Source of the DNA: an uncultured Pseudomonadota bacterium | GTDB taxonomy: Bacteria > Myxococcota_A > UBA796 > JAFGLY01 | Assembly (NCBI GenBank): GCA_937912125.1 | Contig: CALDOK010000390.1 | Location: 1-64,000 of the forward strand | Length of the DNA: 64,000 nt | Direction: 5' to 3' | In this document: piece by piece, positions 51,305 through 60,728 of the stretch | Numbering within the stretch: the first letter of the stretch is position 1 | How the letters are laid out: the number at the start of each line of letters is the position of its first letter | Notes under the pieces: generated by a model | The model's database searches: none | Seen by the model: the letters and a program-made list of their open reading frames with translations, nothing else | Told to the model about the DNA's origin: nothing | Program-made: the position numbers and the translations under genes

Positions 51305-53779
51305 CTATGTCACCACCACCACCAACCTCAGCAGGGCGATCGCAGCCAGCAGCACCACCATCCCCGCACTCGCCAGCAGGCCCAGCTGGCCGATGGGGCT
51401 GCTCTGGGACCAGCCTGTGGGTTCGGGGTCTGGGGTGTCGCCACCTTCACCATCCTCCACCGCCCGATCTGGCTGAGTGAGGCCGCGAAGTTGTAGGCCA
51501 ACGCTCCAGGCGCTGGACCACAGGCTGCGGTGCAGCCCGCGCTGCCAGGCGGCGAGGGCCACGCCCAGGATCAAGCCGAGCACCAGGGCTCCGGAGCTCC
51601 CCAGGGCGCTCATGGCCCAGCCCAGCAGGAAGACGGCGCCCAGTGCGGCGACGTGGCGGGGCCAGGGGCTGCGGGGGCCACGGCTTCGCAGGGCCAGCAG
51701 GCTGGTGGCGCCGGCCAACAGCAGGGTGAGCAGCAGGGTGATGGGCAGGCGCAGCCAGGAGCGAAGGTGCCAGCAGGACAGCTCCATGGGCGTGTCGGCC
51801 TCGAGCCAGTAGCGGGTGTAGGACAGCCGCTTGCCCTCCGTGGGCAGCTCGATGCGCACGGGCATGGCGCCGGTGCCGGCGCTCTGGGTGGGCTCCTGGG
51901 AGGCGAGTGCCTGGCCCGAGGCCCGCTGGCCGCCGTCGGCCACGCCACCTTGGAACCAGCGGCCCGAGCCGGCGTAGGCCTGGGGCTCGAGCTCTCCCTC
52001 GAGGGCGGTGTACTCGTTGTTGGCGGGCAGGTAGACCTCCCAGCGCACGGTGGAGGTGGGCAGCCCCAGGGCGGGCAGCTCGAAGCCGGGGTGTCCCACC
52101 ATGCCCAGGCCGCCCAGCTCGGTCTCCAGCACCACCTGCAGGGTGAAGGCCACCAGATCACGACCGCCCGCTGAGCGCTCGAGGGGGAAGAACAGGGTGC
52201 CGTCCTCAGCCACGCCGGGCTTGACCGGCTCGCCGTCCAGGTTTGCGGACCGCACGGCCATGCCGGCGGGCAGGCGCAGGGCCAGGCTGTGGCGCAGGCG
52301 GTTGCGCAGGGTGATGCGCAGGTCGGTGAGCACCGCGCCCTCGCGGGAGACCGCGGTGGTGGCCTCGACCAGGTCGACGGATCCGGTGGCCGGCTCCTGC
52401 TCGGGAAGGCGCTGGGCCTCGAGGCGCACGCCCGCGTCGGCGGTGTGGTAGCGGTAGGCGCGCAGGATGGGACTCACGGCGCTCTGGACCATCTCCCAGG
52501 GCAGCTGGCGCACGTCCACGGCCAGCACGCCGCGCCGCTCGGCCTCCTCGAGGCGCAGGTTGCCCACCACCTCGACCCCCAGCCAGCCGTACTCCCGCTC
52601 GACATCCTGGCAGCGGGGCAGCTCGAGATCGAAGGCCTCGCTGTCCCGTGGCAGCTCCCGGCGCAGGCGCAGGGAGATCTCGTACTCGTTGCGGATGGGG
52701 AAGGCGGTCTCGCCGTGCAGCAGGGTGCCGCCCTCGACTGGCTCGGTGGTGTAGCGGAAGGCGCCCTGGCCGTCGGCGGACACCACGGCCATGCCCTGAG
52801 GGATGAGCACATCGAAGTGCTGGGCCCCGGCGTAGAGGATGTTGAAGCGCAGCACGGTGAACAGGTCGAGCCCGCCCTCGTCCACCGACAGCAGGTTGAG
52901 GCTCTCGGCGTAGACCCTGGCCTTGCGGCCCTGGTCGTCGCCCACGTCCTTGAAGCCGACCAGGTGGATGCGGCTGGTGGGCTCGAGGGAGGCGCTGAGC
53001 TGGACCCCGCCCGGGTGAGGCGTGAGCTCGGAGCGCACGGCCGCGCGCAGCCGGGGCTCCAGGCCCGCGGTGGGGAAGGCACACTCGAAGCGGGTGACCG
53101 GGGTCTTGGCCACCAGGAAGTCGTACTCCAGCGAGCCGCGCCGGCCGTGGGAGGGCACCAGCAGGTCCAGCACCACGGTGACCTCTCCCGCGTCGGGGGT
53201 CAGCCAGACGTGGTAGCCGTTCAGCCTGGACAGGGGCAGCTCATCGCCGCTGCCCTTGTCGTGGGCGCTGACCACCACGACCTCTTCGCCCACCAGGGGC
53301 ACGGTCTTCCACAGACCCTCCGCGCCCAGGGTGATGCCCAGCTCGAGCCTCAAGGACAGGGCGCCGTCCAGGGCTTCGCCGGTGTAGGTGGAGGCGCCCA
53401 GCACCACCAGGGGGGCCTCGGGCTGCTCGTCGGCCAGGTCCAGGGCCTGGACCAGGGAGCGCACGGCTTCGTAGCGGGGCAGGGGCACCGCCACCTCGGC
53501 ACCGGCGCTTGGGGACGTCTGTCCGACGTCGTAGGCCGGGCTGACCTGGGGCTGGTTGGTCGATGCGCTCCCGGCGGACTTGGCGGGCCGCCGCTGGGCC
53601 CTGACCCGGCTCCAGTCGTTGTTGCCCATGACCGCCTCGAAGTTGTCATCGGCGACGGCCTGGCGCTGGCGATGGTACTCGGCCTCGTCCTGGGCCTCGG
53701 TCATGGAGCCGGTGAGCATAAGGACACCCAACAGGGTGACGCAGAGGATGTGGAGGTGGCGGGAGAGGGAGCGGGTCAT
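51305..53779 (-). CDS. large membrane-anchored surface protein of unknown function (second of pair)
   Basis: The protein has 824 residues. ATG 53779 overlaps the upstream stop (ATGA). A signal peptide (HILCVTLLGVLMLTG) is followed by ~620 residues of beta-rich extracellular sequence with repeated hydrophobic/charged alternation (LVVLGASTYTGEALDGALSL, VTVVLDLLVPSHGRRGS). The last ~170 residues hold five or six transmembrane helices (LPITLLLTLLLAGATSLLAL, HVAALGAVFLLGWAMSAL, GALVLGLILGVALAAW and the final VVLLAAIALLRLVVVVT). The layout parallels the upstream partner, so the two look like diverged paralogues. No catalytic motif is seen. A copy of its last helix lies at 49485-49609. Confidence 0.8.
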   Translation of the reverse strand: MTRSLSRHLHILCVTLLGVLMLTGSMTEAQDEAEYHRQRQAVADDNFEAVMGNNDWSRVRAQRRPAKSAGSASTNQPQVSPAYDVGQTSPSAGAEVAVPLPRYEAVRSLVQALDLADEQPEAPLVVLGASTYTGEALDGALSLRLELGITLGAEGLWKTVPLVGEEVVVVSAHDKGSGDELPLSRLNGYHVWLTPDAGEVTVVLDLLVPSHGRRGSLEYDFLVAKTPVTRFECAFPTAGLEPRLRAAVRSELTPHPGGVQLSASLEPTSRIHLVGFKDVGDDQGRKARVYAESLNLLSVDEGGLDLFTVLRFNILYAGAQHFDVLIPQGMAVVSADGQGAFRYTTEPVEGGTLLHGETAFPIRNEYEISLRLRRELPRDSEAFDLELPRCQDVEREYGWLGVEVVGNLRLEEAERRGVLAVDVRQLPWEMVQSAVSPILRAYRYHTADAGVRLEAQRLPEQEPATGSVDLVEATTAVSREGAVLTDLRITLRNRLRHSLALRLPAGMAVRSANLDGEPVKPGVAEDGTLFFPLERSAGGRDLVAFTLQVVLETELGGLGMVGHPGFELPALGLPTSTVRWEVYLPANNEYTALEGELEPQAYAGSGRWFQGGVADGGQRASGQALASQEPTQSAGTGAMPVRIELPTEGKRLSYTRYWLEADTPMELSCWHLRSWLRLPITLLLTLLLAGATSLLALRSRGPRSPWPRHVAALGAVFLLGWAMSALGSSGALVLGLILGVALAAWQRGLHRSLWSSAWSVGLQLRGLTQPDRAVEDGEGGDTPDPEPTGWSQSSPIGQLGLLASAGMVVLLAAIALLRLVVVVT

Positions 53780-56331
53780 CGGGACACCCCCCGCCCGATG
53801 GCCAGGGCGATCAGCAGCGTGCAGGAGGCGAACAAGGGCCAGCCCAGCAGCACCAGCAGGAACACCTCCAGCCCCAGCAGCAGCCCGACATTGCGCCAGG
53901 TGAGCAGGGCGATGGGGCCGGTGGAGAGGGCGGCGCGCAGGCGGGAGAGCCAGCCGCGACCCAGGCCGCTCAGCAAGGAGACGGCCAGGGCCAGGTCGCA
54001 GCCCCAGACGATGCGGCGGTGTACGCCGAGCACGTGGTGGGCCAGCACGAAGAGCAGCACGAAGCCCAGCAAGGACCCTGCGCGACGCACCCAGCGGCCA
54101 GGGCCAGGCTGGGAGCTGCGTCCGCCCACCAGCAGCAGACACAAGCCGAAGGCGGCGGCCAGGGCGGCCCAGCGCAGCCAGGGCAGCATGCTGTCGGCCA
54201 CATAGGCCACGGCGATGTGAGGCACGTCGTCCCCCGCCAGGATGCGCTCGAAGCGGTAGCGCTCGCCCACCAGGGGGAAGCTGCTCACCACGTCCTCGCC
54301 GCCCTGCTTGCGGTTGGACTCCTCCTGGTAGATGGCCTTGCGCTGGGAGAGGATGCTCTCGTAGCTACCCCCGCCCGCCCAGGCGTCTCCCCCCAGCAGG
54401 GCGTGGCGAGCCACCCCCAGGAGCCGCTGGAAGGGGTCGTAGTGGATGGCGTCGTACTGGGTGAGGTTGGCCGAGAAGCCCAGGGGGGTGAGGTGGCTGG
54501 GCAGGTACAGGTGCCAGGTGACCGAGATGGTGTCCACGTCCAGTCCGGGCAGCCTGAGGTCCCGTATGCCCGCCAGCCCCGTGTCCGGCTGCTTGCGCTT
54601 GTAGGCCAGCTCCAGCACGAAGCTGCTCTCCTCCACCCCGTGGGGCAGGGGGATGCGCAGCTGGTGGCCCACCTCGAGGTCCTCGGCGGCGCCCAGCAGG
54701 TCGCTGTTGTGTTGGAGGATCTCGTACCAGCGGGTGGAGTCGGAGTAGTAGTGCAGCGCGATGCCGCCCAGGGTCTCTCCGGGGGAGACCTGGTGGATCA
54801 CGACGCCGCCGTCGGAGCTGCGCTCGCTCTGGCGCAGGGGCAGGAGCAGGGTCTCGTGGGCCAGCCCGTCGTCGGTGGTGGGTTCGCCCAGCAGCACCGC
54901 GGGGCGCACCGGGTGGCCGTCCAGCAGCGCGTGGGTCAGGGTGCTGTCGGCGGGCAGGCGCACGGCCAGGTGCTGGCGGGTGTTGTTGCGCATGCGCAGG
55001 CGCAGCTTGGTGACCTCGGCGCCGTCCTCCATGAGCACCGTGCTGGCCTGGATGTCGTCCACCAGGGTGCTGGTGAGCTCCAGCTCGCCCTGGCGGGTGA
55101 GGCTCAGGGTCACGCTGGGGGGCTGCTGGAACGAGAAGCCCAGCAGGAGTGGGTTGGGGGTCAGGGCCAGCAGGTCGCTGGGCAGATCCCGCAGGGTGAG
55201 CTGCTCGGCCTGCTGCAGGTTGGCCACCGCCGCCTCGAGCCCGGCGGGACCCTGCACGCCGATGGCGCCTGTGAGCAGGACGTCCCCCGTGGGCATGGGG
55301 AGGTGCAGGGGCACGGGCTGCTCCAGATCCACCGGGAACTGGAAGTGGATCTGCAGGGTGGCGCGGTCGTGGCCCTCGGCCCTCCGGCCGGCCTCGACCA
55401 GGTAGCGCAGCAGGACCGCCAGCTGGGGGCCCTGGGCGCTGTCGGGCTGCTGGTCGGTGTACCACTGCAGCACGGCGTCGCCGGTGACGTCTACCACCTC
55501 GATGTCGGGGGGCAGGTCGAGCTCCAGGCGGTCCGTCTCGCCCTCGAGCAGGGTGTAGGACACCGTGGCCACGCCCTTCACCAGCGCCTCGTGCAGGGTG
55601 AACAGGGCGTTCATGCTGGCCTCGGCCCGCAGCTCGCCGGCGCCCCGATGTGTGGCCTTGCGGGTCCAGCTCAGGTCCAGCAGCCCGCGGGAGTCCAGGT
55701 GACCCTGGATGTCGGTGCCGCTGTCCTTGGCGCGGGTGGCGGTGATGGCGCCGCCGGCCAGGTGGGCCTCGATGTCCTGCTCGGGCACCCAGATGGAGAC
55801 CGCCGTAGGCCCGGAGGGGGGCAGGGCGAAGCGCAGCTCTCGGGAGAAGCGGTCGTCCTCGCGCCCCTGGAAGAAGCGAAGCTGCACCCTGTGCTCTCCC
55901 GCGCCCGAGACGCCCACCGTGTACATGGAGCCCTCCTGCAGCAGGGAGGTAGGCTGGCCGTCCAGCAGCACCTGGTCGATGGAGGTGGCGGCGTCCAGTA
56001 CCGTCACCCGCACCACCGCGTCCGGGCTGGCGCTCTCGGCGCCCTCGAGCAGGCGGAAGCGGGTGTCCAGCGTGCCGGTGAACACCCCCCGCATGAAGCT
56101 GCCCTCCAGGCGGCGGTCGACCCGCACCACCGTGGCGGGGGGCACGGGGGCCTGCTCGCCTTCCTCGATCCGGTCCAGGAGCTGTTCCCAGTGGGTGAGG
56201 GGCAGGGTGACGGCGCCATCCGGAGCGTCGGGATCGGCGGCCGCGAGCCCCGGGAGGAGCAAGAGCAGCAGCAGGAGTGACGCGAGCAGGCGGGTGGGAT
56301 GGAGCGGATGAGCTGGGCGCAGATCGGGCAT
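53776..56331 (-). CDS. large LysM-containing membrane-anchored surface protein (first of pair)
   Basis: The protein has 851 residues. ATG 56331 follows AGGAGAA. The signal peptide is strongly hydrophobic (LLASLLLLLLLLPGLAAA). About 480 beta-rich residues follow, opening with PLTHWEQLLDRIEEGEQAP and a GVFTGTLDTRF strand pattern shared with the partner protein. A LysM-like domain begins near residue 511 (VIHQVSPGETLGGIALHYYS, then QLRIPLP), expected to bind peptidoglycan or chitin-like glycans. The C-terminal ~130 residues carry several transmembrane helices (WAALAAAFGLCLLLVGG, AGSLLGFVLLFVLAHHVLGV, VGLLLGLEVFLLVLLGWPLF). It is probably a cell-envelope complex with the 824-residue product. The function is unknown. 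Confidence 0.8.
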   Translation of the reverse strand: MPDLRPAHPLHPTRLLASLLLLLLLLPGLAAADPDAPDGAVTLPLTHWEQLLDRIEEGEQAPVPPATVVRVDRRLEGSFMRGVFTGTLDTRFRLLEGAESASPDAVVRVTVLDAATSIDQVLLDGQPTSLLQEGSMYTVGVSGAGEHRVQLRFFQGREDDRFSRELRFALPPSGPTAVSIWVPEQDIEAHLAGGAITATRAKDSGTDIQGHLDSRGLLDLSWTRKATHRGAGELRAEASMNALFTLHEALVKGVATVSYTLLEGETDRLELDLPPDIEVVDVTGDAVLQWYTDQQPDSAQGPQLAVLLRYLVEAGRRAEGHDRATLQIHFQFPVDLEQPVPLHLPMPTGDVLLTGAIGVQGPAGLEAAVANLQQAEQLTLRDLPSDLLALTPNPLLLGFSFQQPPSVTLSLTRQGELELTSTLVDDIQASTVLMEDGAEVTKLRLRMRNNTRQHLAVRLPADSTLTHALLDGHPVRPAVLLGEPTTDDGLAHETLLLPLRQSERSSDGGVVIHQVSPGETLGGIALHYYSDSTRWYEILQHNSDLLGAAEDLEVGHQLRIPLPHGVEESSFVLELAYKRKQPDTGLAGIRDLRLPGLDVDTISVTWHLYLPSHLTPLGFSANLTQYDAIHYDPFQRLLGVARHALLGGDAWAGGGSYESILSQRKAIYQEESNRKQGGEDVVSSFPLVGERYRFERILAGDDVPHIAVAYVADSMLPWLRWAALAAAFGLCLLLVGGRSSQPGPGRWVRRAGSLLGFVLLFVLAHHVLGVHRRIVWGCDLALAVSLLSGLGRGWLSRLRAALSTGPIALLTWRNVGLLLGLEVFLLVLLGWPLFASCTLLIALAIGRGVSR

Positions 56332-56446
56332 GGACTTCTCCTGTTGGTTCGGACGAGGGCAGGAGCAAGAACCGTGCCCCACAGGGGAGCATCCCGAGCG
56401 GGTGTGGGCGTTACAGAACGCTTACCGGCGGGGCGGCGATGATGTC

Positions 56447-56475
56447 CTGGATTGCGCAGGCGCTATCAATTCCAG
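56447..56475. promoter_or_regulatory. imperfect inverted repeat upstream of surface-protein operon
   Basis: CTGGATTG (56447-56454) and CAATTCCAG (56467-56475) form an inverted repeat with one bulged base and a 12-bp spacer, about 115 bp upstream of the LysM gene. Its right half read on the minus strand, CTGGAATTGA, recurs exactly at 57925-57934 upstream of the FG-GAP gene, so it may be a shared operator. Confidence 0.4.
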
Positions 56476-56557
56476 ATCGGTGCGGCCCCGGCCCCCCAGT
56501 GGATCGAGCCCCGGGCTCAGGGCTCCAGCCGGACCCGGGTGGGGTCGTCGGGGTCCA

Positions 56558-57814
56558 TCAGCTGTCGATGACCTCGGCGTCACGGTCGAGCCCCTGGGCG
56601 ATGCGCTCGGCCTCTCGGAGGGCTCTGCTCCTGATGCGGTGGCCGATCCATCCCGGGACGGCCGCGGTGAACAGCATGCCGATGCCCGGCCCGATGAGGG
56701 AGACTCCTGTGACCGCCAGGGAGAAGGCCACGGTGCCGCCGGCGAACCACGCGGCCTCTCCGCCGCCGACCAGGGCGGGGGCGATCATGGAGACCAGGGC
56801 GATGGCCAGGCAGAGGACGCCTGCCGCGATCAGCCCGGCCGCGATCAGGCCGAACAGCCAGGCCATCCAGATCAACATCCTGGCGGTGCCGCCGCTGGCC
56901 GAGCCGCGGATGGCCTCGGCGCGGGCGGCGCGGTGGGCGCGCGCGGCCTCGGGATAGCTGTGCAGGCACAGCGCGGGGATCCCGCAGCCCGCGCGGGCCT
57001 GGTCCAGGCCCCCGCGCTGGCCCCTCTGCATGGCCGCCGCGAGCAGATCCACCGCCTGCGCTCGCTCCCCCAGCGTCTCCATGGCGTGGGCCCGCAGCAG
57101 GGTGGCCGTGGCCCCGAGGCCTGCCACCAGCGGGACCTGGTCTGCCTGGGCCCCCAGCGTGGTCAGCACGGCCCTGGCGTCGCCTCGGAGGGTGTCCAGG
57201 AGCGCCCTGGCGTGGCGGTAGGCCGAGTCGGTCTGGAGGTCGTCGGAGCGAGCGTCACAGGGAGCCAGCCAGCGCTCGGCCGCCTCCATGTCCCCAGCCC
57301 GCACCGCCGAGCGCGCCAGGTGGCCCCGCGCGATCTGCAGGTGCCTGGGCAGGGTGAAGACCTCGAGGGCGCTCTCGAGCATCGCCCGCTGCCGCAGCGG
57401 CTCGCCCTGGCCCTCGAAGTGAGCGCCCAGCACGGAGGTCAGGAACAGCAGCCGCTCGGCGGCCTCGTAGCTGCCGACCTCGCCCACCTCCACCCGGGCC
57501 GACTGCCACACCGAGATGGCCTCCTGGACCTTCCAGGCGGGGATCGAGTCGTCCTCGGCCAGCAGGCCCCGGATGCTGTCCGGCGCCACGGCGGGCTCGC
57601 CGTCCTGCGCGCGCAGGCGGCGGGTGCGCTCGGCCTCGTCCAGGGGTTCGGCGCGCTCGGTGGGGAACGCCGGGCGCTCCACCCGCGCCGCGAGCAGATT
57701 GGTGGCACCGCAGTAGCGGCACAGGACGGTCCCACCCCTCAGCATGGCTTCCAGCGGGGCGCCGCAGCTGCTGCAGGCGAGGACTCGGGTTTCGTGGCTG
57801 AAGACGCGCGACAT
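56558..57814 (-). CDS. zinc-ribbon membrane protein with helical-repeat region
   Basis: The protein has 418 residues. Residues 13-38 form a zinc ribbon, CSSCGAPLEAMLRGGTVLC followed by RYC (CxxC...CxxC). Residues ~60-300 are Ala/Arg/Leu-rich helical repeats resembling TPRs (AERLLFLTSVLGAHFEGQG, ARGHLARSAVRAGDMEAAER). Two to four transmembrane helices follow (MLIWMAWLFGLIAAGLIAAG, LCLAIALVSMIAPALV, VTGVSLIGPGIGMLF). Zinc ribbon plus repeats plus membrane anchor suggests a scaffold or sensor; no partner is obvious. It is divergent from the FG-GAP lipoprotein. Confidence 0.8.
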   Translation of the reverse strand: MSRVFSHETRVLACSSCGAPLEAMLRGGTVLCRYCGATNLLAARVERPAFPTERAEPLDEAERTRRLRAQDGEPAVAPDSIRGLLAEDDSIPAWKVQEAISVWQSARVEVGEVGSYEAAERLLFLTSVLGAHFEGQGEPLRQRAMLESALEVFTLPRHLQIARGHLARSAVRAGDMEAAERWLAPCDARSDDLQTDSAYRHARALLDTLRGDARAVLTTLGAQADQVPLVAGLGATATLLRAHAMETLGERAQAVDLLAAAMQRGQRGGLDQARAGCGIPALCLHSYPEAARAHRAARAEAIRGSASGGTARMLIWMAWLFGLIAAGLIAAGVLCLAIALVSMIAPALVGGGEAAWFAGGTVAFSLAVTGVSLIGPGIGMLFTAAVPGWIGHRIRSRALREAERIAQGLDRDAEVIDS

Positions 57815-58037
57815 GGTGGGTGGGCTCTCGGGTGCGGGGCTGCGGCCCAGCGAGTGTAGCGGGTCTGGGAGGGGCCGTGGGCCCCTGGGTGCGGGAAGCC
57901 TCCGCCAGCCTCGAGGTGCTGAATCTGGAATTGAACGCCATCGCCGGGCGATAAGCTGCTATCCTGTGGGCAGGTGTGGCTTCCCCGATCCCCTGCGCTC
58001 GCGGGTGTGGGTTCGCCTCACGCCCCGGGGAGGAAGC

Positions 58038-59570
58038 ATGAGGTCCAGTCACCTTTCTGCCATCGCCAGCCTGGTGTTGCTGCTGGGCTGCCCCAGCGGC
58101 GGTGTGACGCCCCAGGACGAACCCCGCAAGGACGACACGGGGCCCCCGGGGGACAGCGAGCCCGAAGACAGCGGGCACCCCGCCACCGGTACGGATCTGC
58201 TGTACGCCGACATCAAGCTGGTGGGCGAGGCCGAGGGCGACTACGCCGGCCTGGGCTGCCGGATGGTGGGCGACATCGACGGCGACGGGCTGGCGGATGT
58301 GTTCGTCGGCGCGCCGGGCAGCGACGAGGCATTCAGCGACGCGGGCAAGGCCTACCTGGTCTGGGGCCGACACCTCCGGGGTCGCGCCTCCGTGTTCCTG
58401 GAGGAGGCCGACGTGATGCTGCTGGGTGAGTCCCTTGGAGACGGGGCGGGTGGTCGCGTCGCGGCCGCGGGCAACATCGACGGCGACAGGGTGCCCGACC
58501 TGCTGGTGGCCGCCTACGAGAACGATGACGGTGCCGGCAATGCCGGGAAGGTCTACCTGCTGCGGGGCGCGGATCTGGCGGCGGGCAGTCGCAGCCTGGC
58601 GGACGCAGACTGGACCTTCGTGGGACAGGCTGGTGCCCATCAGCTGGGGGTCAGCGTGGCTGGTGGCGGCGACGTGGACGGTGACGGGCTGGACGACATC
58701 CTGCTCGGGGCCCTGGGCTCCGACATGCAGGGCTTCGTACACGTGGTGCTGGGCTCCGCCGTGGGCTCGGGCAGCCTGCCCATCTCCATGGCCAACTTCA
58801 CCCTGGCGGGGGAGGGTGAGGGCGACAACGCCGGCATCAGCAGCGACATCGCCGGGGATGTGGACGGCGACGGCCTGGCCGATCTGGTGGTCGGTGCCTT
58901 CGGGCGCGACGCGGCGGGGCAGGCCTCCGGCGGCGCCTACATCGTGCTCGGCTCGGAGATCGACGCAGTGGACGCCTCGGACCTGGGGTACGCCAGCCAC
59001 CGCTTCACGGGGCAGGCTGCGGGCGACATGGCGGGCTTCTCGGTGGCTGGGGCTGGTGACGTGGACGGCGACGGGCTCGAGGACGTGCTCATCGGCGCGG
59101 ACTGCAACGGCGACGGTGGCGACTTGGCGGGCAAGGCCTACCTGGTACTCAGCGGCACCCTGGGCGAGACCAGCTCCGGAAGCCTGGCTCTGGCCGACGT
59201 TCAGCTGATCGGCGAGAGCGCCGGGGATCGGGCGGGTGGGTCCGTGGACGCCGCGGGGGACGTGGACGGCGATGCTCGGGGCGATGTGCTGGTGGGCGCC
59301 TGCTACAACAGCCAGGGCTCCTCCAACGAGGGCAAGGCCTACCTGGTGCTGGGCAGCCGGCTGGTGCTGGGGGGCAGCGTGGACCTGGGCGAGGTGGACG
59401 ATGCCTGGCTGGGCATCAGCACCGGAGACCTCGCAGGGCGCACCGTGGCCGGCGGTGGAGACATCGACGGTGACGGCATCTTCGATCTGCTCATCGGCGC
59501 CACCCACGCCAACGAGACCGGCGACAACGACGTGGGCAAGGTCTTCGTGATCCTGGGGGGCGGGCTGTAG
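58038..59570 (+). CDS. FG-GAP repeat lipoprotein (integrin-like beta-propeller)
   Basis: The protein has 510 residues. ATG 58038 has GGGGAGGAAGC upstream. The lipobox is LVLLLGC. A Thr/Gly/Asp linker is followed by about seven FG-GAP units, each with a Ca-binding D-x-D-x-D-G loop (GDIDGDGLADVFVGAP, GDVDGDGLDDILLGAL, GDVDGDGLEDVLIGAD) and GKAYLVLG-type strands. This is the expected fold of an integrin-alpha-like seven-bladed propeller, probably for surface binding. No enzymatic module is attached. It converges on another FG-GAP-type gene with a 15-bp gap. Confidence 0.92.
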   Translation: MRSSHLSAIASLVLLLGCPSGGVTPQDEPRKDDTGPPGDSEPEDSGHPATGTDLLYADIKLVGEAEGDYAGLGCRMVGDIDGDGLADVFVGAPGSDEAFSDAGKAYLVWGRHLRGRASVFLEEADVMLLGESLGDGAGGRVAAAGNIDGDRVPDLLVAAYENDDGAGNAGKVYLLRGADLAAGSRSLADADWTFVGQAGAHQLGVSVAGGGDVDGDGLDDILLGALGSDMQGFVHVVLGSAVGSGSLPISMANFTLAGEGEGDNAGISSDIAGDVDGDGLADLVVGAFGRDAAGQASGGAYIVLGSEIDAVDASDLGYASHRFTGQAAGDMAGFSVAGAGDVDGDGLEDVLIGADCNGDGGDLAGKAYLVLSGTLGETSSGSLALADVQLIGESAGDRAGGSVDAAGDVDGDARGDVLVGACYNSQGSSNEGKAYLVLGSRLVLGGSVDLGEVDDAWLGISTGDLAGRTVAGGGDIDGDGIFDLLIGATHANETGDNDVGKVFVILGGGL

Positions 59571-59585
59571 GCCCCGTGGGGTCGC

Positions 59586-60728
59586 TCACTCCACCAGGAA
59601 CAGCAGGTCCTGCTGGCCGTAGCGGCCCACGACGAAGTCCTGATCGCCGTCGTCGTCGAAGTCACCCACGGCGATGGCCCGGGTGTCGCTGTCGACGGCA
59701 TCGAGCTCGAAGGGCTCGTCGAACCGGCCTCCCGGCAGCCCCATGTGCACGCGATCGGGCTCGCGGGCGTTGCCCTCGATGAGGTCCAGCAGGCCATCGC
59801 CGTCCAGGTCCAGCGCCCCCAGCGCCCAGGTGTTGTGGGCCTGCGGACCCACGGGCTCTGGGGGTCCCAGCGTGCCGTCGCCCCGGTTTCGCAGCAGCAG
59901 GTTGGGCTGCATCAGGTTGCCCGCCAGCAGGTCCAAGGCGCCGTCGTCGTCTACGTCCACCAGCAGCACGGCGCGGGTGCTGCCCAGCTTGAGGTAGCGG
60001 GTCTCGCCCAGGCCGTCGGGGGTGCCGTAGTGCAGCGCCGAAGGCTGTGTCTCCCGGGTGGCGATCACGACGTCGGGGCTCCCGTCGAGATCCACATCGC
60101 CGATGGCGGCGGCCACGCTGCCGCGCTGCCGGTGGCCGAAGGCCTGCATGGGCGAGTCACCGTCGGGCTCCTGGCCGACGTAGATGGGCGGCTCCCAGTC
60201 CAGGTTGCCGCCAAAGAAGATCTGATCCAGCTGGTACTTGTTGGTGAAGATCAGCTCGAGCAGGCCGTCGCCGTTCAGGTCCACCAGGTCGATGTCGCGG
60301 GACTGCCAACCCCTCCACCAGGCCCGGCAGTCGAAGCCGCCGTCGATCTGCTGCAGGCAGATGCGGTTGTGGTAGCTGACATCGTTGGCGGCCACGAAGT
60401 CCATCCGTCCGTCTCGGTCAAGATCGCCAAAAGCAAGCCCGAAGGTGGAGTCCAGCTCCTCGCCCAGCTGCTCCTCGAGGTCCAGCAGGCCGCCCTCGCT
60501 GCTGGTGTACAGCATGTTGGGAGCCGGCTCGTGCTTGCCCGTGCCCACGCCCAGATCGAGGGTCCCGTCGCCGTCGAAGTCCACCGGGGTCAGCGCGGTG
60601 GTCAGGCTGTCGGCCGGGCCGAAGGGGATGCCGTGGAGGGCCGGAGTAGGCAGGCCGGTGTCCGGAGCGGGCGCGCAGGCGGCGGCCAGGGTGGCGAGGA
60701 ACACGGCGCTGGCGTGGTGGGTGTGCAT
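59586..60728 (-). CDS. FG-GAP/VCBS repeat lipoprotein
   Basis: The protein has 380 residues. ATG 60728; a shorter possible start is not needed because the signal ATLAAAC (lipobox) follows directly. It contains about seven repeats of the VCBS/FG-GAP kind (VDFDGDGTLDLGVG, GDLDRDGRMDFVAAND, VDLNGDGLLELIFTN, GDVDLDGSPDVVIAT, GDFDDDGDQDFVVG), each with a D-x-D-x-D-G Ca-binding loop. It is likely a secreted beta-propeller. Tail-to-tail arrangement with the other propeller gene suggests related functions. Confidence 0.9.
   Translation of the reverse strand: MHTHHASAVFLATLAAACAPAPDTGLPTPALHGIPFGPADSLTTALTPVDFDGDGTLDLGVGTGKHEPAPNMLYTSSEGGLLDLEEQLGEELDSTFGLAFGDLDRDGRMDFVAANDVSYHNRICLQQIDGGFDCRAWWRGWQSRDIDLVDLNGDGLLELIFTNKYQLDQIFFGGNLDWEPPIYVGQEPDGDSPMQAFGHRQRGSVAAAIGDVDLDGSPDVVIATRETQPSALHYGTPDGLGETRYLKLGSTRAVLLVDVDDDGALDLLAGNLMQPNLLLRNRGDGTLGPPEPVGPQAHNTWALGALDLDGDGLLDLIEGNAREPDRVHMGLPGGRFDEPFELDAVDSDTRAIAVGDFDDDGDQDFVVGRYGQQDLLFLVE

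Noticed and set aside
52289-54205. 638-codon plus-strand frame opposite the surface-protein genes.
   Set aside because: It is antisense to two convincing genes, has shadow composition (Gly/Val/His-rich), no ribosome site and no motif.
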